Source: an uncultured Lachnospiraceae bacterium
GTDB lineage: Bacteria; Bacillota; Clostridia; Lachnospirales; Lachnospiraceae
Direction: 5' to 3'
NCBI GenBank assembly: GCA_910588655.1
Contig: CAJUPJ010000006.1
Span: 67,660 to 131,659 of the forward strand
DNA length: 64,000 bases
The translations under genes and the position numbers were made by a program. Under the pieces are notes generated by a model that was given only the letters and a program-made list of their open reading frames with translations, did not search any database and had not been told where the DNA came from. Shown here piece after piece: positions 1-8,905 of the stretch; the first letter of the stretch is position 1, and each line of letters starts with the position of its first letter.

Positions 1-1302
1 AGTATTTACATCACAGCCATACATATCAGCCATCATCTGGCGTTGTATAGTATTCTTTGCACCGCCGCCACATGCCATCATATCATCAGCTTTTACACCC
101 ATTTCCTGGAGAATATCCCGGCAGTCAGTAAGTGAATAGCAAATTCCTTCCATAAAAGCACGTGCAATATCAGCTTTGCTGTGCATACTTGAAAGCCCAA
201 AAAGCACACCTCTGCAGTCCGGGTCAAGGTGAGGGGTACGTTCACCGTTAAGGTAAGGCAGGTAGAGCAGCCTGTTAGCGCCAATTGGTGTTTTCTCTAT
301 ATCAGCATTAATTAGTTCAAAAACATTACAGCCTTTTTCTTCTGCTTCCTGCTTATATGCTGCGCCCATATTGTCAAGATACCATGAAAGTGAGTAACCT
401 GCCGCCTGGGTTACACCCATTACATGCCATGCTCCAGGTACTGCACAGCAGAAAGTATGTACGCGTCCCTGCGGGTCTATTGAAATCTTGCCTGAATGTG
501 CATAAACAACACCACTTGTCCCAATAGTAGTAAATGCTTTGCCATCTTCCACAACACCTGTACCAACAGCAGCAGCAGCATTATCACCTGCACCGCCAAC
601 AACAACTGTAGAAGTGGAAAGACCTGTTTTTTCTGCAATTTCTGGCAGGATAGTACCTGTTACTTCTGGTGATTCATATACCTTTGCAAGAAGGCTCTTG
701 TCAATGCCAAGCTGGTCAAGCACTTCATCAGACCACTGGCGGGCTGGTACATCAAGAAGCTGCATACCGGAGGCATCAGATACTTCTGTTGCAAATTCAC
801 CAGTAAGTATATACCTTACATAATCCTTTGGAAGGAGTATATGCCTGCATTTGGCATAATTTTCAGGTTCATTATTGCGTACCCATAAGATTTTAGAAGC
901 AGTAAAACCTGTCATTGCAGGATTTGCTGTTATTTCTACAAGGCGTTTAGCGCCAATTTTTTCTGTCATTTCTTCACATTCTTTTCCAGTACGCTGGTCA
1001 CACCATATAATAGAAGGACGTATAACATCCCCGTTTTCATCAAGCATTACAAGGCCATGCATCTGTCCGGATATACCAAGACCCTTAATATCATCTGCAT
1101 TTACACCAGATTCTTTAACAACCTTTGATATAGTTTCAATGGCAGCATCGCGCCAGTCTTCAGGCTTCTGTTCTGCCCATCCGTTATTTGGAGTATACAG
1201 GGGATATTCTTTGCCAGCTGAAGCTATGACATCCCCGTTTTCATTAAATAAAACTGTCTTTGTGGAAGAAGTTCCCAAATCAATACCAATTAAGTAATTC
1301 AT
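1..1302 (-). CDS. xylB: Xylulokinase (FGGY carbohydrate kinase), 3' end outside window
   Basis: Phosphorylates D-xylulose (or a close ketopentose) with ATP in the cytoplasm, feeding the pentose phosphate pathway. The 434 residues in the window begin with the FGGY phosphate-binding motif GIDLGTSSTK (6-15), then GISGQMHG (76-83, substrate region) and WCDQRT (100-105); the GGGAK nucleotide segment lies near the cut end. Family members are about 490-500 aa, so roughly 60 residues are missing beyond position 1. The start follows AAAGGA in the minus-strand sequence. It lies downstream of a co-directional sugar isomerase, separated by a terminator-like hairpin. The family is firm; xylulose versus ribulose specificity cannot be settled from sequence alone. 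Confidence 0.92.
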   Translation of the reverse strand, partial: MNYLIGIDLGTSSTKTVLFNENGDVIASAGKEYPLYTPNNGWAEQKPEDWRDAAIETISKVVKESGVNADDIKGLGISGQMHGLVMLDENGDVIRPSIIWCDQRTGKECEEMTEKIGAKRLVEITANPAMTGFTASKILWVRNNEPENYAKCRHILLPKDYVRYILTGEFATEVSDASGMQLLDVPARQWSDEVLDQLGIDKSLLAKVYESPEVTGTILPEIAEKTGLSTSTVVVGGAGDNAAAAVGTGVVEDGKAFTTIGTSGVVYAHSGKISIDPQGRVHTFCCAVPGAWHVMGVTQAAGYSLSWYLDNMGAAYKQEAEEKGCNVFELINADIEKTPIGANRLLYLPYLNGERTPHLDPDCRGVLFGLSSMHSKADIARAFMEGICYSLTDCRDILQEMGVKADDMMACGGGAKNTIQRQMMADMYGCDVNT

Positions 1303-1361
1303 TCTAAAATATCCTTTCATATTAAGCCAGGCGGGTAATATAACCCTCTATATTGTATGAC

Positions 1362-1404
1362 TTGTTAAAAATTAAATAACAGGCGGCAGCATAAAGCTAC
1401 CACC
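1362..1404 (-). terminator. Terminator-like hairpin between isomerase and xylulokinase
   Basis: Positions 1382-1404 form a 9-bp stem in the minus-strand transcript (GGTGGTAGC pairing with GCTGCCGCC, two G-U pairs, 5-nt loop). A U-rich run follows. It sits between two co-directional genes, so it may be a partial terminator that lowers kinase expression relative to isomerase. Confidence 0.6.
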
Positions 1405-1443
1405 CATAAACTGCATATTCCCAGACTAGGCAAATGGACAAGG

Positions 1444-2934
1444 TTATGCAAATGGATTTTCTGTTTTATAAAGCATTCCTTTAGGCTGGTTAAAGCCGAT
1501 TTCATCAACATCAACACCAATATATTTGAATACTTCATATAATGTTTTGCCAAAGTGTCCAAAGGCAACAGCGCCGTGGTGAGGATAGTTACCCTCAATA
1601 AGTACATGGCGGTAGAAGCGTCCCATTTCAGGAATAGCAAAAATTCCAATAGCACCAAATGAACGTGTAGCAACAGGAAGGACTTCACCCTGTGCAATAT
1701 ATCCACGGAGTTTAGCATCAGCAGTGCTCTGGAGGCGGAAGAATGTAATATCGCCAGGAATTATATCACCTTCAAGAGTGCCGTTTGTAACTTCAATAGG
1801 AAGTGAACGTGCCATAATCATCTGGTACTTCATTTCACATGAAGAAAGCTTGCTTGAAGCTGTGTTGCCGCAGTGGAAAGCCATAAATGTATCTTTCTGT
1901 GTATAGTTAAACTTCTTCTCAATATCTTCTGCAAATATATCAGCAGGTACAGAGTTATTAATATCAAGAAGAGTAACAGCATCTTCGCTTACTACAGTTC
2001 CGATAAATTCACTTAAGCAGCCATAAATATCAACTTCACAAGAAACAGGTATTCCCATTTTTGTAAGGCGGCTGTTTACATAACAAGGAACAAATCCAAA
2101 CTGTGTCTGGAATGCAGGCCAGCATTTGCCAGCAATAGCAACAAATTCCCTGTAGCCTCTGTGTTCTTCAATCCAGTCAAGAAGAGTAAGTTCATACTGT
2201 GCAAGCTTTTCAAGTATTTCAGGTTTCTTATTGCCTGCACCAAGCTCTTCCTCCATATCCTTAATAACACCAGGAATACGGTCATCACCAGCATGTTTAT
2301 TAAATGCCTCAAATAAATCAAGCTCTGAATTTTCTTCGATTTCAACACCGATATTGTAAAGCTGCTTGATTGGTGCATTACATGCAAGGAAATTAAGAGG
2401 GCGTGGGCCAAAGCTTATAATTTTAAGGTGTGTTAAACCATATACAGCACGTGCAATAGGAACAAATTCATGAATCATGTCAGCACATTCCTCTGCTGTG
2501 CCTACAGGATATTCAGGAATATAAGCCTGTACATTGCGGAGCTTTAAGTTATAGCTTGCATTCAGCATACCACAATAAGCGTCACCACGTCCCTGGATAA
2601 GACCTCCGTCTTTAGAAGTTTCTTCTGCTGCTGCAACAAACATCTTAGGACCTTCAAAATGTTTAGCAAGAAGTGTTTCAGAGATTTCCGGACCAAAGTT
2701 GCCTAAATATACGCAAAGTGCATTACAGCCAGCTTTCTTGATGTCTTCAAGGGCCTGTACCATATGTATTTCACTTTCAACTATACATACAGGACATTCG
2801 TAAATATCCTCAGCACCATACTTATCTGTGTACGCTTTTACAAGATTTTCCCTCCTTGTTACTGAAAGTGTCTCAGGGAAGCAGTCCCTGCTTACTGCGA
2901 CGATACCAATTTTCATTTTTGGCAGATTATTCAT
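1444..2934 (-). CDS. L-fucose/L-arabinose isomerase-like sugar isomerase (COG2407 type)
   Basis: A 496-aa cytoplasmic protein of the fucose/arabinose isomerase superfamily. The N-terminus (KIGIVAVSRDCFPETL, from residue 7) opens a Rossmann-like domain. The central SFGPRPLNF segment and C-terminal GNYPHHGAVAFGHFG are typical of COG2407-type isomerases, which interconvert aldoses and ketoses using a divalent metal. The next gene downstream is a xylulokinase, so a pentose isomerase feeding xylulose or ribulose to that kinase is the natural reading. This is inference: the family also contains D-arabinose and L-fucose isomerases. Start ATG is preceded by AAAGGACGG; an internal ATG at residue 7 is possible. 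Confidence 0.8.
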   Translation of the reverse strand: MNNLPKMKIGIVAVSRDCFPETLSVTRRENLVKAYTDKYGAEDIYECPVCIVESEIHMVQALEDIKKAGCNALCVYLGNFGPEISETLLAKHFEGPKMFVAAAEETSKDGGLIQGRGDAYCGMLNASYNLKLRNVQAYIPEYPVGTAEECADMIHEFVPIARAVYGLTHLKIISFGPRPLNFLACNAPIKQLYNIGVEIEENSELDLFEAFNKHAGDDRIPGVIKDMEEELGAGNKKPEILEKLAQYELTLLDWIEEHRGYREFVAIAGKCWPAFQTQFGFVPCYVNSRLTKMGIPVSCEVDIYGCLSEFIGTVVSEDAVTLLDINNSVPADIFAEDIEKKFNYTQKDTFMAFHCGNTASSKLSSCEMKYQMIMARSLPIEVTNGTLEGDIIPGDITFFRLQSTADAKLRGYIAQGEVLPVATRSFGAIGIFAIPEMGRFYRHVLIEGNYPHHGAVAFGHFGKTLYEVFKYIGVDVDEIGFNQPKGMLYKTENPFA

Positions 2935-2979
2935 TTTATAAACCGTCCTTTCTTAAATATAATTTATTGATATTTTGAT

Positions 2980-3025
2980 TAATATTTGCCTGTATAATAT
3001 TAAAATATATGATTAGCAAATATTA
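2980..3025 (-). promoter_or_regulatory. Promoter of pentose operon flanked by a 10-bp inverted repeat
   Basis: On the minus strand TTGCTA (3019-3014) and TATACA (2996-2991) are spaced 17 bp. A perfect 10-bp inverted repeat (TAATATTTGC at 2980-2989, GCAAATATTA at 3016-3025) brackets them: one arm overlaps the -35 and the other lies just past the -10. This is a good layout for a sugar-responsive repressor. The repressor itself is not identified. Confidence 0.5.
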
Positions 3026-3171
3026 CAATCTTCACTTCTCCATTCTATTACATTTTAATATATTTTGCAATAAAAATAAGTTTAAACATGGTGCATTTTT
3101 GTAATAAATATAGTAAAATAATACATATAGGAATATTTACGTTTTACATAGTATTGGAGGTTTGTATATAA

Positions 3172-3654
3172 ATGGGGCAGATAATTGTAGGTATTGCAGA
3201 TATGAAAGTTGGAAGCGGGAGTGATGAACTTGTTACATATGCTCTTGGTTCATGTATAGGGGTATGTATGTATGATGAAACAGTACAGGCAGGAGGGATG
3301 TTGCATGCTATGCTTCCCAAATCAGGTATATGCACAGAGCTGGCAAATTCATATAAGTATGTTGATACTGGAATTATACAGCTTTACCGCCTTTTATGCA
3401 GGCGTGGTGCAGGAATTGGCAGGATTAAGGCTAAAATTATTGGCGGGGCAAGGATGTTTGAATTTGACATGTCTGACAGGGCAGCAGATATAGGTACATT
3501 AAATGTAATAGAAACAAAAAAATATCTTTTAAAACTTGGCGTGCCCATAACTGCAGAAATGACAGGAGGCGGCACAGGGCGTACAGTTTATTTTACAGCT
3601 GGTACAGGGGAAGTAACAGTAAGGACAACAGAAAACCAGAGATTTGTAATATAG
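3172..3654 (+). CDS. cheD: Chemoreceptor glutamine deamidase CheD
   Basis: CheD deamidates glutamines on methyl-accepting chemotaxis receptors and, in Bacillus-type systems, exchanges with CheC. The 160-aa protein has the normal length and the family's catalytic signatures: Cys in YALGSCIGVCMYD (about residues 24-36) and His in GGMLHAMLP (about 42-50), followed by the Thr-containing segment DIGTLNVIETKKYL. GGAGG lies 11 nt before the ATG. No other chemotaxis gene is in the window, so this copy is separated from its receptors and kinase. It is transcribed divergently from the pentose isomerase. Confidence 0.93.
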   Translation: MGQIIVGIADMKVGSGSDELVTYALGSCIGVCMYDETVQAGGMLHAMLPKSGICTELANSYKYVDTGIIQLYRLLCRRGAGIGRIKAKIIGGARMFEFDMSDRAADIGTLNVIETKKYLLKLGVPITAEMTGGGTGRTVYFTAGTGEVTVRTTENQRFVI

Positions 3655-4231
3655 AATAATGTTATTTACACATTAATTACACATCCTGGGAAATGTGCCA
3701 TAAGAAGATATATTTAGCAAGATGGCATGTAACAAATTTTGTATGGACAAACAGGGTCAGGATTATCATTTATGTATGGCAAGTGGTCTTTTGTATAAAT
3801 AATGCTATAAATTAAGCTGGTTTTCTAAATGAGTGTCCAAAAATTTAATATTAAAAAGAAGTCCCAATACAGCTTTTATTCACTGTAATGGGGCTTTCTT
3901 AAATATTATGGCACTTCCTAATCTGTGGAATTTAAGGACAGACGGATGGCAGATTAAATGCAATATAGTGCAAGTGTGTTTTGTCTGTTCTTCTGGTGGA
4001 AATTACATATACTAGTAAATATTTTATGTATAGTGCTAAAGTTCTGTTATTATAGAATAATATTTACTGGTACATTTGAAAATTATTGTATTTGTAAAAT
4101 ATATTTAGAATGATTTTAAAATTATAGTGACATAAAGATAAAAAAGGATTATAATTTTAAAATAGAAAATATATTGTAGTGTATATATTTATGGAGCAGT
4201 TAGAATTTACAAGAGAAAAGTTGGTTATATT
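3655..4231. other. AT-rich spacer without a convincing gene
   Basis: The only structure seen is a one-mismatch hairpin at 3863-3893 (CCCAATACAG against CTGTAATGGG) followed by a pyrimidine-rich stretch, possibly a weak terminator. A 60-codon open frame at 3833-4015 overlaps this hairpin, lacks a ribosome site and is not called. Confidence 0.4.
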
Positions 4232-5518
4232 ATGGATTTTTTAGGAAATTTTGTGTATTACTTTATTGATAATGGTATAGAAATAATTGAAATAGTTATT
4301 GTTTTTATTACGTTTTTTGAAATGAGGGCAGACTTAACAAGAAAAAATATATTGTTTAGTTTTGTAACATTGGTTTTGTTTTCGTTTTTGTGGGCATTTA
4401 AGACTAAGAGTCCTGTTTACTTATTAGTATATTTTGTATTTTTTATGATGGAAATAACAATATTATATAATGAAACAGATTATAAAAAGCTATTTTCCAA
4501 ACAACTTTGGGCACTTATCTTTTTAAACATTTTAGATGCAATGGTATATAATTCTGTAATAAGTGCATTTGGTTATTTTGATATTAAAAACCGAATTATA
4601 ACTAAAATGTTTACCTATGCAATCGTTTTGATTTTTTTATTAATCATAAGTAAGTTTATTAAGGATAAAGTTCAATTATTACATAAAATTTCTATAGTAC
4701 ATTATATAGCATATTTATTTATAGGTTTTGCAGATTTTCTTTTGCTAACTTGTGTTTTAATAATAATGAGAAAGATGGATAAAAGCGCATTTATTGTTTC
4801 AATCATTGTTTCGGTTAGTATTTTATTGCAGTATAGTTTAATTTTATTGATTACTATAGCAAATGAGGGTTTAAAGTTTCAGCACTATTTAAATCTTAAA
4901 TACTTACATGTACAACAGGAAAATTATGAGTACCTTGAATATAGGGAGAAGGAAACAAAAAGGTTTCGGCATGATTATAGAAATCATTTGAATTTATTAC
5001 AAATTCTATGTAAGGAGAAGAGGTATGAGGATGTTGAAACTTATATAGAGAATATATCAGAAAGGCTGAATGAGTACAATAAGTATATATCTATTTGTAA
5101 TAGTTTTGTGGATGCCATACTTAATTATTATTTGCAAAAAATGGATAAGAAATGTATAGAATTTAGGATAAAAGGAAAAATGCCAAAGGATTGTAATATT
5201 GTAATGTTTGACCTGTGTACGATTATTTCAAATCTTCTTGATAATGCTATAGAAGCAGTAGATAGGCTTGAAGGAGAGAAAAGGTGGATAGAAATGACAT
5301 TTCGTTATGATAATTTGATGATTTATTGTAATGTGAAAAATCCTTATTTGGGAGAACTAAATATTTATAAGAATAAAATTTTAACAAATAAAAATACTAA
5401 AAATCATGGTTTTGGAATTAGTAATGTGAAGAAAAGCGTTGAGCTATATAGTGGTAGCATTGAGATAAAAACTGAGAATGGTATTTTTGAGGTATTGATA
5501 GCATTAGTAAATAATTAA
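4232..5518 (+). CDS. AgrC/ComD-like sensor histidine kinase (GHKL ATPase)
   Basis: A 428-aa membrane kinase of the peptide-pheromone receptor class. Residues 1-210 contain about six to seven hydrophobic helices; a short coiled stretch leads to the H-box RFRHDYRNHLNLL (phosphoacceptor His about 251). Then come the N-box ISNLLDNAIEAV (about 332) and the G-box HGFGISNVKKSV (about 392) of an HATPase_c_5/GHKL domain. The LytTR regulator that should be its partner begins 620 bp downstream. No agrB or classical agrD is nearby. The AT content is higher than in neighbouring metabolic genes. Class is confident; the ligand is unknown. Confidence 0.87.
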   Translation: MDFLGNFVYYFIDNGIEIIEIVIVFITFFEMRADLTRKNILFSFVTLVLFSFLWAFKTKSPVYLLVYFVFFMMEITILYNETDYKKLFSKQLWALIFLNILDAMVYNSVISAFGYFDIKNRIITKMFTYAIVLIFLLIISKFIKDKVQLLHKISIVHYIAYLFIGFADFLLLTCVLIIMRKMDKSAFIVSIIVSVSILLQYSLILLITIANEGLKFQHYLNLKYLHVQQENYEYLEYREKETKRFRHDYRNHLNLLQILCKEKRYEDVETYIENISERLNEYNKYISICNSFVDAILNYYLQKMDKKCIEFRIKGKMPKDCNIVMFDLCTIISNLLDNAIEAVDRLEGEKRWIEMTFRYDNLMIYCNVKNPYLGELNIYKNKILTNKNTKNHGFGISNVKKSVELYSGSIEIKTENGIFEVLIALVNN

Positions 5519-5657
5519 AAGCTAAATAATAACTAAAAAAATAAACTTAATGTAAACATTTATGTATTTAATATATACATTAGTGTAAATGGTATTGAAA
5601 AATATACCTTTGATACTTATGATAATGGTATCATTCATAGGGAGGTGGTTAAGAGTG

Positions 5658-5711
5658 ATGCCATATTCATTATCTTTTTTTGAATTTGTTGCTGAATTAT
5701 TGTGGACATGA
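5658..5711 (+). CDS. Candidate 17-aa peptide with strong RBS between kinase and LytTR regulator
   Basis: ATG at 5658 (or GTG at 5655) follows GGGAGGTGG closely and encodes a 17-residue hydrophobic peptide (MPYSLSFFEF then VAELLWT). A second frame, 5708-5743, overlaps its stop as ATGA and encodes MINIFNQLFDC. The location between an AgrC-like kinase and a LytTR regulator makes a signalling-peptide role tempting. However, neither peptide resembles AgrD and short frames arise by chance in AT-rich DNA, so this is speculative. Confidence 0.25.
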   Translation: MPYSLSFFEFVAELLWT

Positions 5712-5954
5712 TAAATATATTTAATCAATTATTTGATTGTTAGAAGCAGTTTTTAATGAATAAGAAATAGATGTGTGCAGAATTCTTATCATAGTAACTA
5801 GAATGAAGTTTATTTATATTTATTGAAAATGGCTAGGTATATTTCTTTAGTTTAGTAGTGATGTTTTATTATTTATTTCTTTATAGGTATAGTAATTAAA
5901 AGTAAGCAAATTGTATTTCTTTTTCTTTGGAAAAGGTAGTACGTACTATTGGAG

Positions 5955-5992
5955 GAAAGTTTACATAATTTTGTAAACTTTCTTTTCATTTT
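5955..5992 (+). terminator. Intrinsic terminator
   Basis: A perfect 11-bp stem (GAAAGTTTACA, 6-nt loop, TGTAAACTTTC) is followed by TTTTCATTTT. It ends whatever transcript covers the short frames at 5658-5743, before the LytTR regulator, and an isolated GGAGG overlaps its 5' foot. Confidence 0.7.
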
Positions 5993-6139
5993 AGTAGATG
6001 TCTGGTAAAATGTATTCAATCTTAATGTATGTTTATTTTATTTTCCTATGTTTTATCCATGAATTTAAAATATATTGAGGCTTAGAATTAAAACTTAGTG
6101 GTAATGCAGAAATATTGCTGTCTGGGAGGAGATTGGCTT

Positions 6140-6841
6140 ATGAAAATTGCAGTAGTTGATGATGAAAAACTATGGCTGAAAAAGATAGAAAAGTTTTTAT
6201 TTGCTTACTATGGGGATAAAAAGACAAGTATTTTATGTTATTTGTCAGGCAAAAGTTTTCTTGATGCAAATGAGGAATTTGATATTGTTTTAATGGATAT
6301 TGAAATGCCTGTTATGGATGGTTTTGAAGCTATAGAAAGGTATAAAACCAGGTTTTCAGATACAATTATTATAATTCTTACAACGCATGATGACCTTGCA
6401 AAAAAGGGTTTTATTTTTGAAGCGTTCAGATATATAGACAAGCCTTCTATGGTGTCTGAACTTCCAGAAGCTTTAAAGAGTGCAGCAAGGAAACTTAATA
6501 GTGGAAAAACAATAATGCTTAAAGTTATAAGGGCAAGGGAAATCACTGTTAAAATAAAAAATATTGTTTATATTGAAACTATAAAAAGAAATGTAATAGT
6601 CCATATGGGCAATGATGCTGTTACATGTGATGCAGCGATTTCTGAAATGGAGCGGGCTTTAGCAGATGAGGGCTTTTACAGGGTACACAGGTCATTTCTG
6701 ATAAATTTAAGATGTGTAGAAAGTTTTTGCAAGACTGATATTAAAATGAATAATGGTGATATGGTTATGCTAAGTACGAGAAAGTTTACTGAATTTAAAA
6801 AACGTCTGATGGAATACCGTTATTATCTTGCAAATGGATAA
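6140..6841 (+). CDS. LytTR-family response regulator (AgrA/ComE-like)
   Basis: A 233-aa regulator with an N-terminal receiver domain (MKIAVVDDEKLW; phosphoacceptor Asp in IVLMDIEMPVMDGF, about residue 54). The C-terminal LytTR DNA-binding domain spans about 130-230 (VYIETIKRNVIVHM, FYRVHRSFLINLR). The start is set at 6140 because GGGAGGAG lies 8-10 nt upstream; an upstream in-frame ATG at 6098 would add a tail that does not belong to the receiver fold. It probably pairs with the AgrC-like kinase upstream. Its target promoters cannot be named from this sequence. Confidence 0.9.
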   Translation: MKIAVVDDEKLWLKKIEKFLFAYYGDKKTSILCYLSGKSFLDANEEFDIVLMDIEMPVMDGFEAIERYKTRFSDTIIIILTTHDDLAKKGFIFEAFRYIDKPSMVSELPEALKSAARKLNSGKTIMLKVIRAREITVKIKNIVYIETIKRNVIVHMGNDAVTCDAAISEMERALADEGFYRVHRSFLINLRCVESFCKTDIKMNNGDMVMLSTRKFTEFKKRLMEYRYYLANG

Positions 6842-6876
6842 AAGAATTTGGAAATGGCATAATATAGATATTATTA

Positions 6877-6927
6877 CAGGCAGATGCCTTACGTTATCTG
6901 GTAAAGGTGTCTGCCTGTGTTGTTTTT
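6877..6927 (+). terminator. Terminator after LytTR regulator
   Basis: CAGGCAGATGCCTT pairs with AAGGTGTCTGCCTG (G-U pairs allowed) across a 12-13 nt loop and is followed by TGTTGTTTTT. It lies between convergent genes. Confidence 0.75.
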
Positions 6928-6941
6928 ACAATGATATATGT

Positions 6942-7913
6942 TTAGTAGTTTAATCTTTTAAGGCTTCCTTTGTCAAAGGTATATTCAGGTGTTACAAATG
7001 GAAATTTGATTTCTTCTTCATAATACCAGGGGTCTTCTTCATGGGATGGGTTTTTAAGTACATGAAATTCCTGGGCTGGCATATATCCTTGTGCAAGCAG
7101 GAAAGCTTTTTTTCCATCTTTATTTTTACATGTATCTGTTATCATTACAACATGTCCAGGGCTGCCTCCTTTTATGAAAATATCTCCTGTATTCATATTT
7201 GTTTTATTTATTTTTTTTGCCTCTGCTTCCATAGATAAAGTTCCAGAATATGCAAATACAATGCGCATAAATTTTTTAAATGTTTCATATGAACTGTCTG
7301 CTGCTGAAGAATTAGTCCAATATGAGCCATTATCTGTTACTTGTATCCGGCTTCCCGCCTGCCATTTACCGTATTCTGCAAGGAAACCATCAACAAAATG
7401 GAATTTTATCCTGTTTTTCTGGTTTGTGTGCCAGAAATATTCTGCATAAACCCTCATTACAGAGTCAGCACATTGTTGTAAATCTTCATTTTCTATAGGC
7501 AGTTTAAAAATTGCAGCATGTGCAGACTGGTTTGCTTTTTTGCTGCCATTATAAAGAAGTACAGGCTTGCCATGTTTTTTCATTTTGTAGTTTCTTAGAA
7601 ATCTGCTAAAGCTGTTTCTGCTGGCTTTGGTACGTCTGTATCCTTCTGGTGTTCTAATCCTTGTAGCAAGTGTTTTTCCAGAAGGATTAATAATGTTGTA
7701 CTCTTCTTTGGGTGGTGTATTAACAGGATTTTTCTTACTAATAGTTTCAGAGGTGGCATTTTCATTTATTGGAATTGGCTTCTGGCTGGCATTTGTGTTG
7801 ATGGTATTACCCGTTCTTTTATTGCTTGTGAAATCCGTTTTATAAATGAAGATAAAACAAGCAATTAATATAGCAGGAACAGAAGTGTATAATACAATTC
7901 TTTTAATTTTCAT
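6942..7913 (-). CDS. DUF4846 family exported or membrane-anchored protein
   Basis: A 323-aa protein whose residues 5-26 form a hydrophobic signal or anchor segment, followed by a Ser/Thr/Asn/Pro-rich linker (30-80) and a globular domain. The domain carries GDIFIKGGSPGHVVMITD (about 243-260) and LLAQGYMPAQEFHVL (about 272-286), segments I associate with DUF4846, whose fold resembles NlpC/P60-type peptidases. The conserved His residues in GSPGHVV and EFHVL would suit a catalytic site, but I see no clear catalytic Cys. Function is therefore open: a surface hydrolase or cell-wall-associated protein is possible. It is convergent with the LytTR gene. Confidence 0.72.
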   Translation of the reverse strand: MKIKRIVLYTSVPAILIACFIFIYKTDFTSNKRTGNTINTNASQKPIPINENATSETISKKNPVNTPPKEEYNIINPSGKTLATRIRTPEGYRRTKASRNSFSRFLRNYKMKKHGKPVLLYNGSKKANQSAHAAIFKLPIENEDLQQCADSVMRVYAEYFWHTNQKNRIKFHFVDGFLAEYGKWQAGSRIQVTDNGSYWTNSSAADSSYETFKKFMRIVFAYSGTLSMEAEAKKINKTNMNTGDIFIKGGSPGHVVMITDTCKNKDGKKAFLLAQGYMPAQEFHVLKNPSHEEDPWYYEEEIKFPFVTPEYTFDKGSLKRLNY

Positions 7914-8003
7914 TATTTTTCCCTCCTTATGTTTTATATTTTAAATTTTTTGGAGTAACATATTGCTTTTTAATTATAACATAGTTTTAGCAGAAGTTAA
8001 TAA

Positions 8004-8039
8004 AAATTCCTTTCAATAAAAAGGAATTTATGGTATAAT
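8004..8039 (+). promoter_or_regulatory. Promoter with overlapping perfect palindrome, upstream of AIM24 gene
   Basis: TATAAT at 8034-8039 is preceded at 17 bp by TTTCAA (8011-8016). A perfect 10-bp inverted repeat (AAATTCCTTT at 8004-8013, AAAGGAATTT at 8020-8029) covers the -35 and spacer, so a repressor or activator could bind there. Confidence 0.5.
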
Positions 8040-8115
8040 TACGGTTGCAACATATGTTTTGGTTATATAAAAGTTATTAAACATGTATGCGTTTATGCAT
8101 AGAAAGGGAGGAAAA

Positions 8116-8796
8116 ATGAAATACAGGATTGTTGGAAGTACAATGCCAGCGGTGGAGGTTGTTTTTGATACAGCAGGAGAATCAATGTACACCCAGTCAG
8201 GAGGGATGGCGTGGATGTCAGAAGGTATTGAGATGAATACCAATACCAATGGTGGTTTCCTTAAAGGCGTGGGAAGAATGTTTGCAGGAGAGTCATTATT
8301 TATGGCAAATTATACAGCAACAAGACCAGGGGCATCTATTGCATTTGCATCAACTGTAGCAGGAGAAATATTTCCAGTTAATATAGGTGAAACAGGCGGG
8401 CTTATTTGCCAGAAAGGTGCATTTCTCTGTGCAGAACCAGGTGTTAATCTGAATATTACATTTACTAAAAAGTTTTCAGCTGGATTTTTTGGTGGTGAAG
8501 GTTTTATTCTCCAGGATATTACAGGAAATGGGATGGTATTTCTTGAAATAGATGGTGACAAGGTTATAAAAGACCTTCAGCCAGGTGAGGTTATTAAGGT
8601 TGATACAGGTAATGTAGTAGGTTTTGATAAAAGTGTTACATATGAAATAGAAACTGTAAAAGGGCTTAAGAATATATTTCTTGGTGGTGAGGGACTTTTC
8701 CTTACAAAACTTACAGGTCCGGGCAGGGTTATACTCCAGACACAGAACTTTAATGAATTTGCAGGAAGAATTGCAAGAATGATTCCTTCAAAATAA
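8116..8796 (+). CDS. AIM24/TIGR00266-family protein
   Basis: A 226-aa beta-rich cytoplasmic protein of the AIM24 family (TIGR00266). Hallmarks are Gly-rich short repeats: TQSGGMAWMSEGIEM near the start, GGFLKGVGRMFAGESLF, the FSAGFFGGEGFILQDITG segment (about 120-138), and its echo IFLGGEGLFLTKLTGPG near the end. The family is widespread but its biochemical role is unknown in bacteria; the mitochondrial relative supports inner-membrane organisation. The start at 8116 is chosen for GGGAGG immediately upstream; longer in-frame ATGs at 8083 and 8095 lack one. It is monocistronic, ended by the hairpin at 8831. Confidence 0.88.
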   Translation: MKYRIVGSTMPAVEVVFDTAGESMYTQSGGMAWMSEGIEMNTNTNGGFLKGVGRMFAGESLFMANYTATRPGASIAFASTVAGEIFPVNIGETGGLICQKGAFLCAEPGVNLNITFTKKFSAGFFGGEGFILQDITGNGMVFLEIDGDKVIKDLQPGEVIKVDTGNVVGFDKSVTYEIETVKGLKNIFLGGEGLFLTKLTGPGRVILQTQNFNEFAGRIARMIPSK

Positions 8797-8830
8797 TTAT
8801 ATGGATTGACTAAAAAAGTTTAAAAAATAT

Positions 8831-8880
8831 GCCATAGTATACAACTGGTATTAGTTACCATAAATGCTATGGCATTTTTA
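8831..8880 (+). terminator. Terminator after AIM24 gene
   Basis: GCCATAGTAT pairs with ATGCTATGGC, enclosing a smaller TGGTA/TTACCA hairpin, followed by ATTTTTATAT. Confidence 0.75.
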
Positions 8881-8905
8881 TATAAAAATATAATGGAGGA
8901 TAATG

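Noticed and set aside
3833..4015. 60-codon frame in the spacer after cheD
   Set aside because: No ribosome site, overlaps an imperfect hairpin, and composition is not protein-like.
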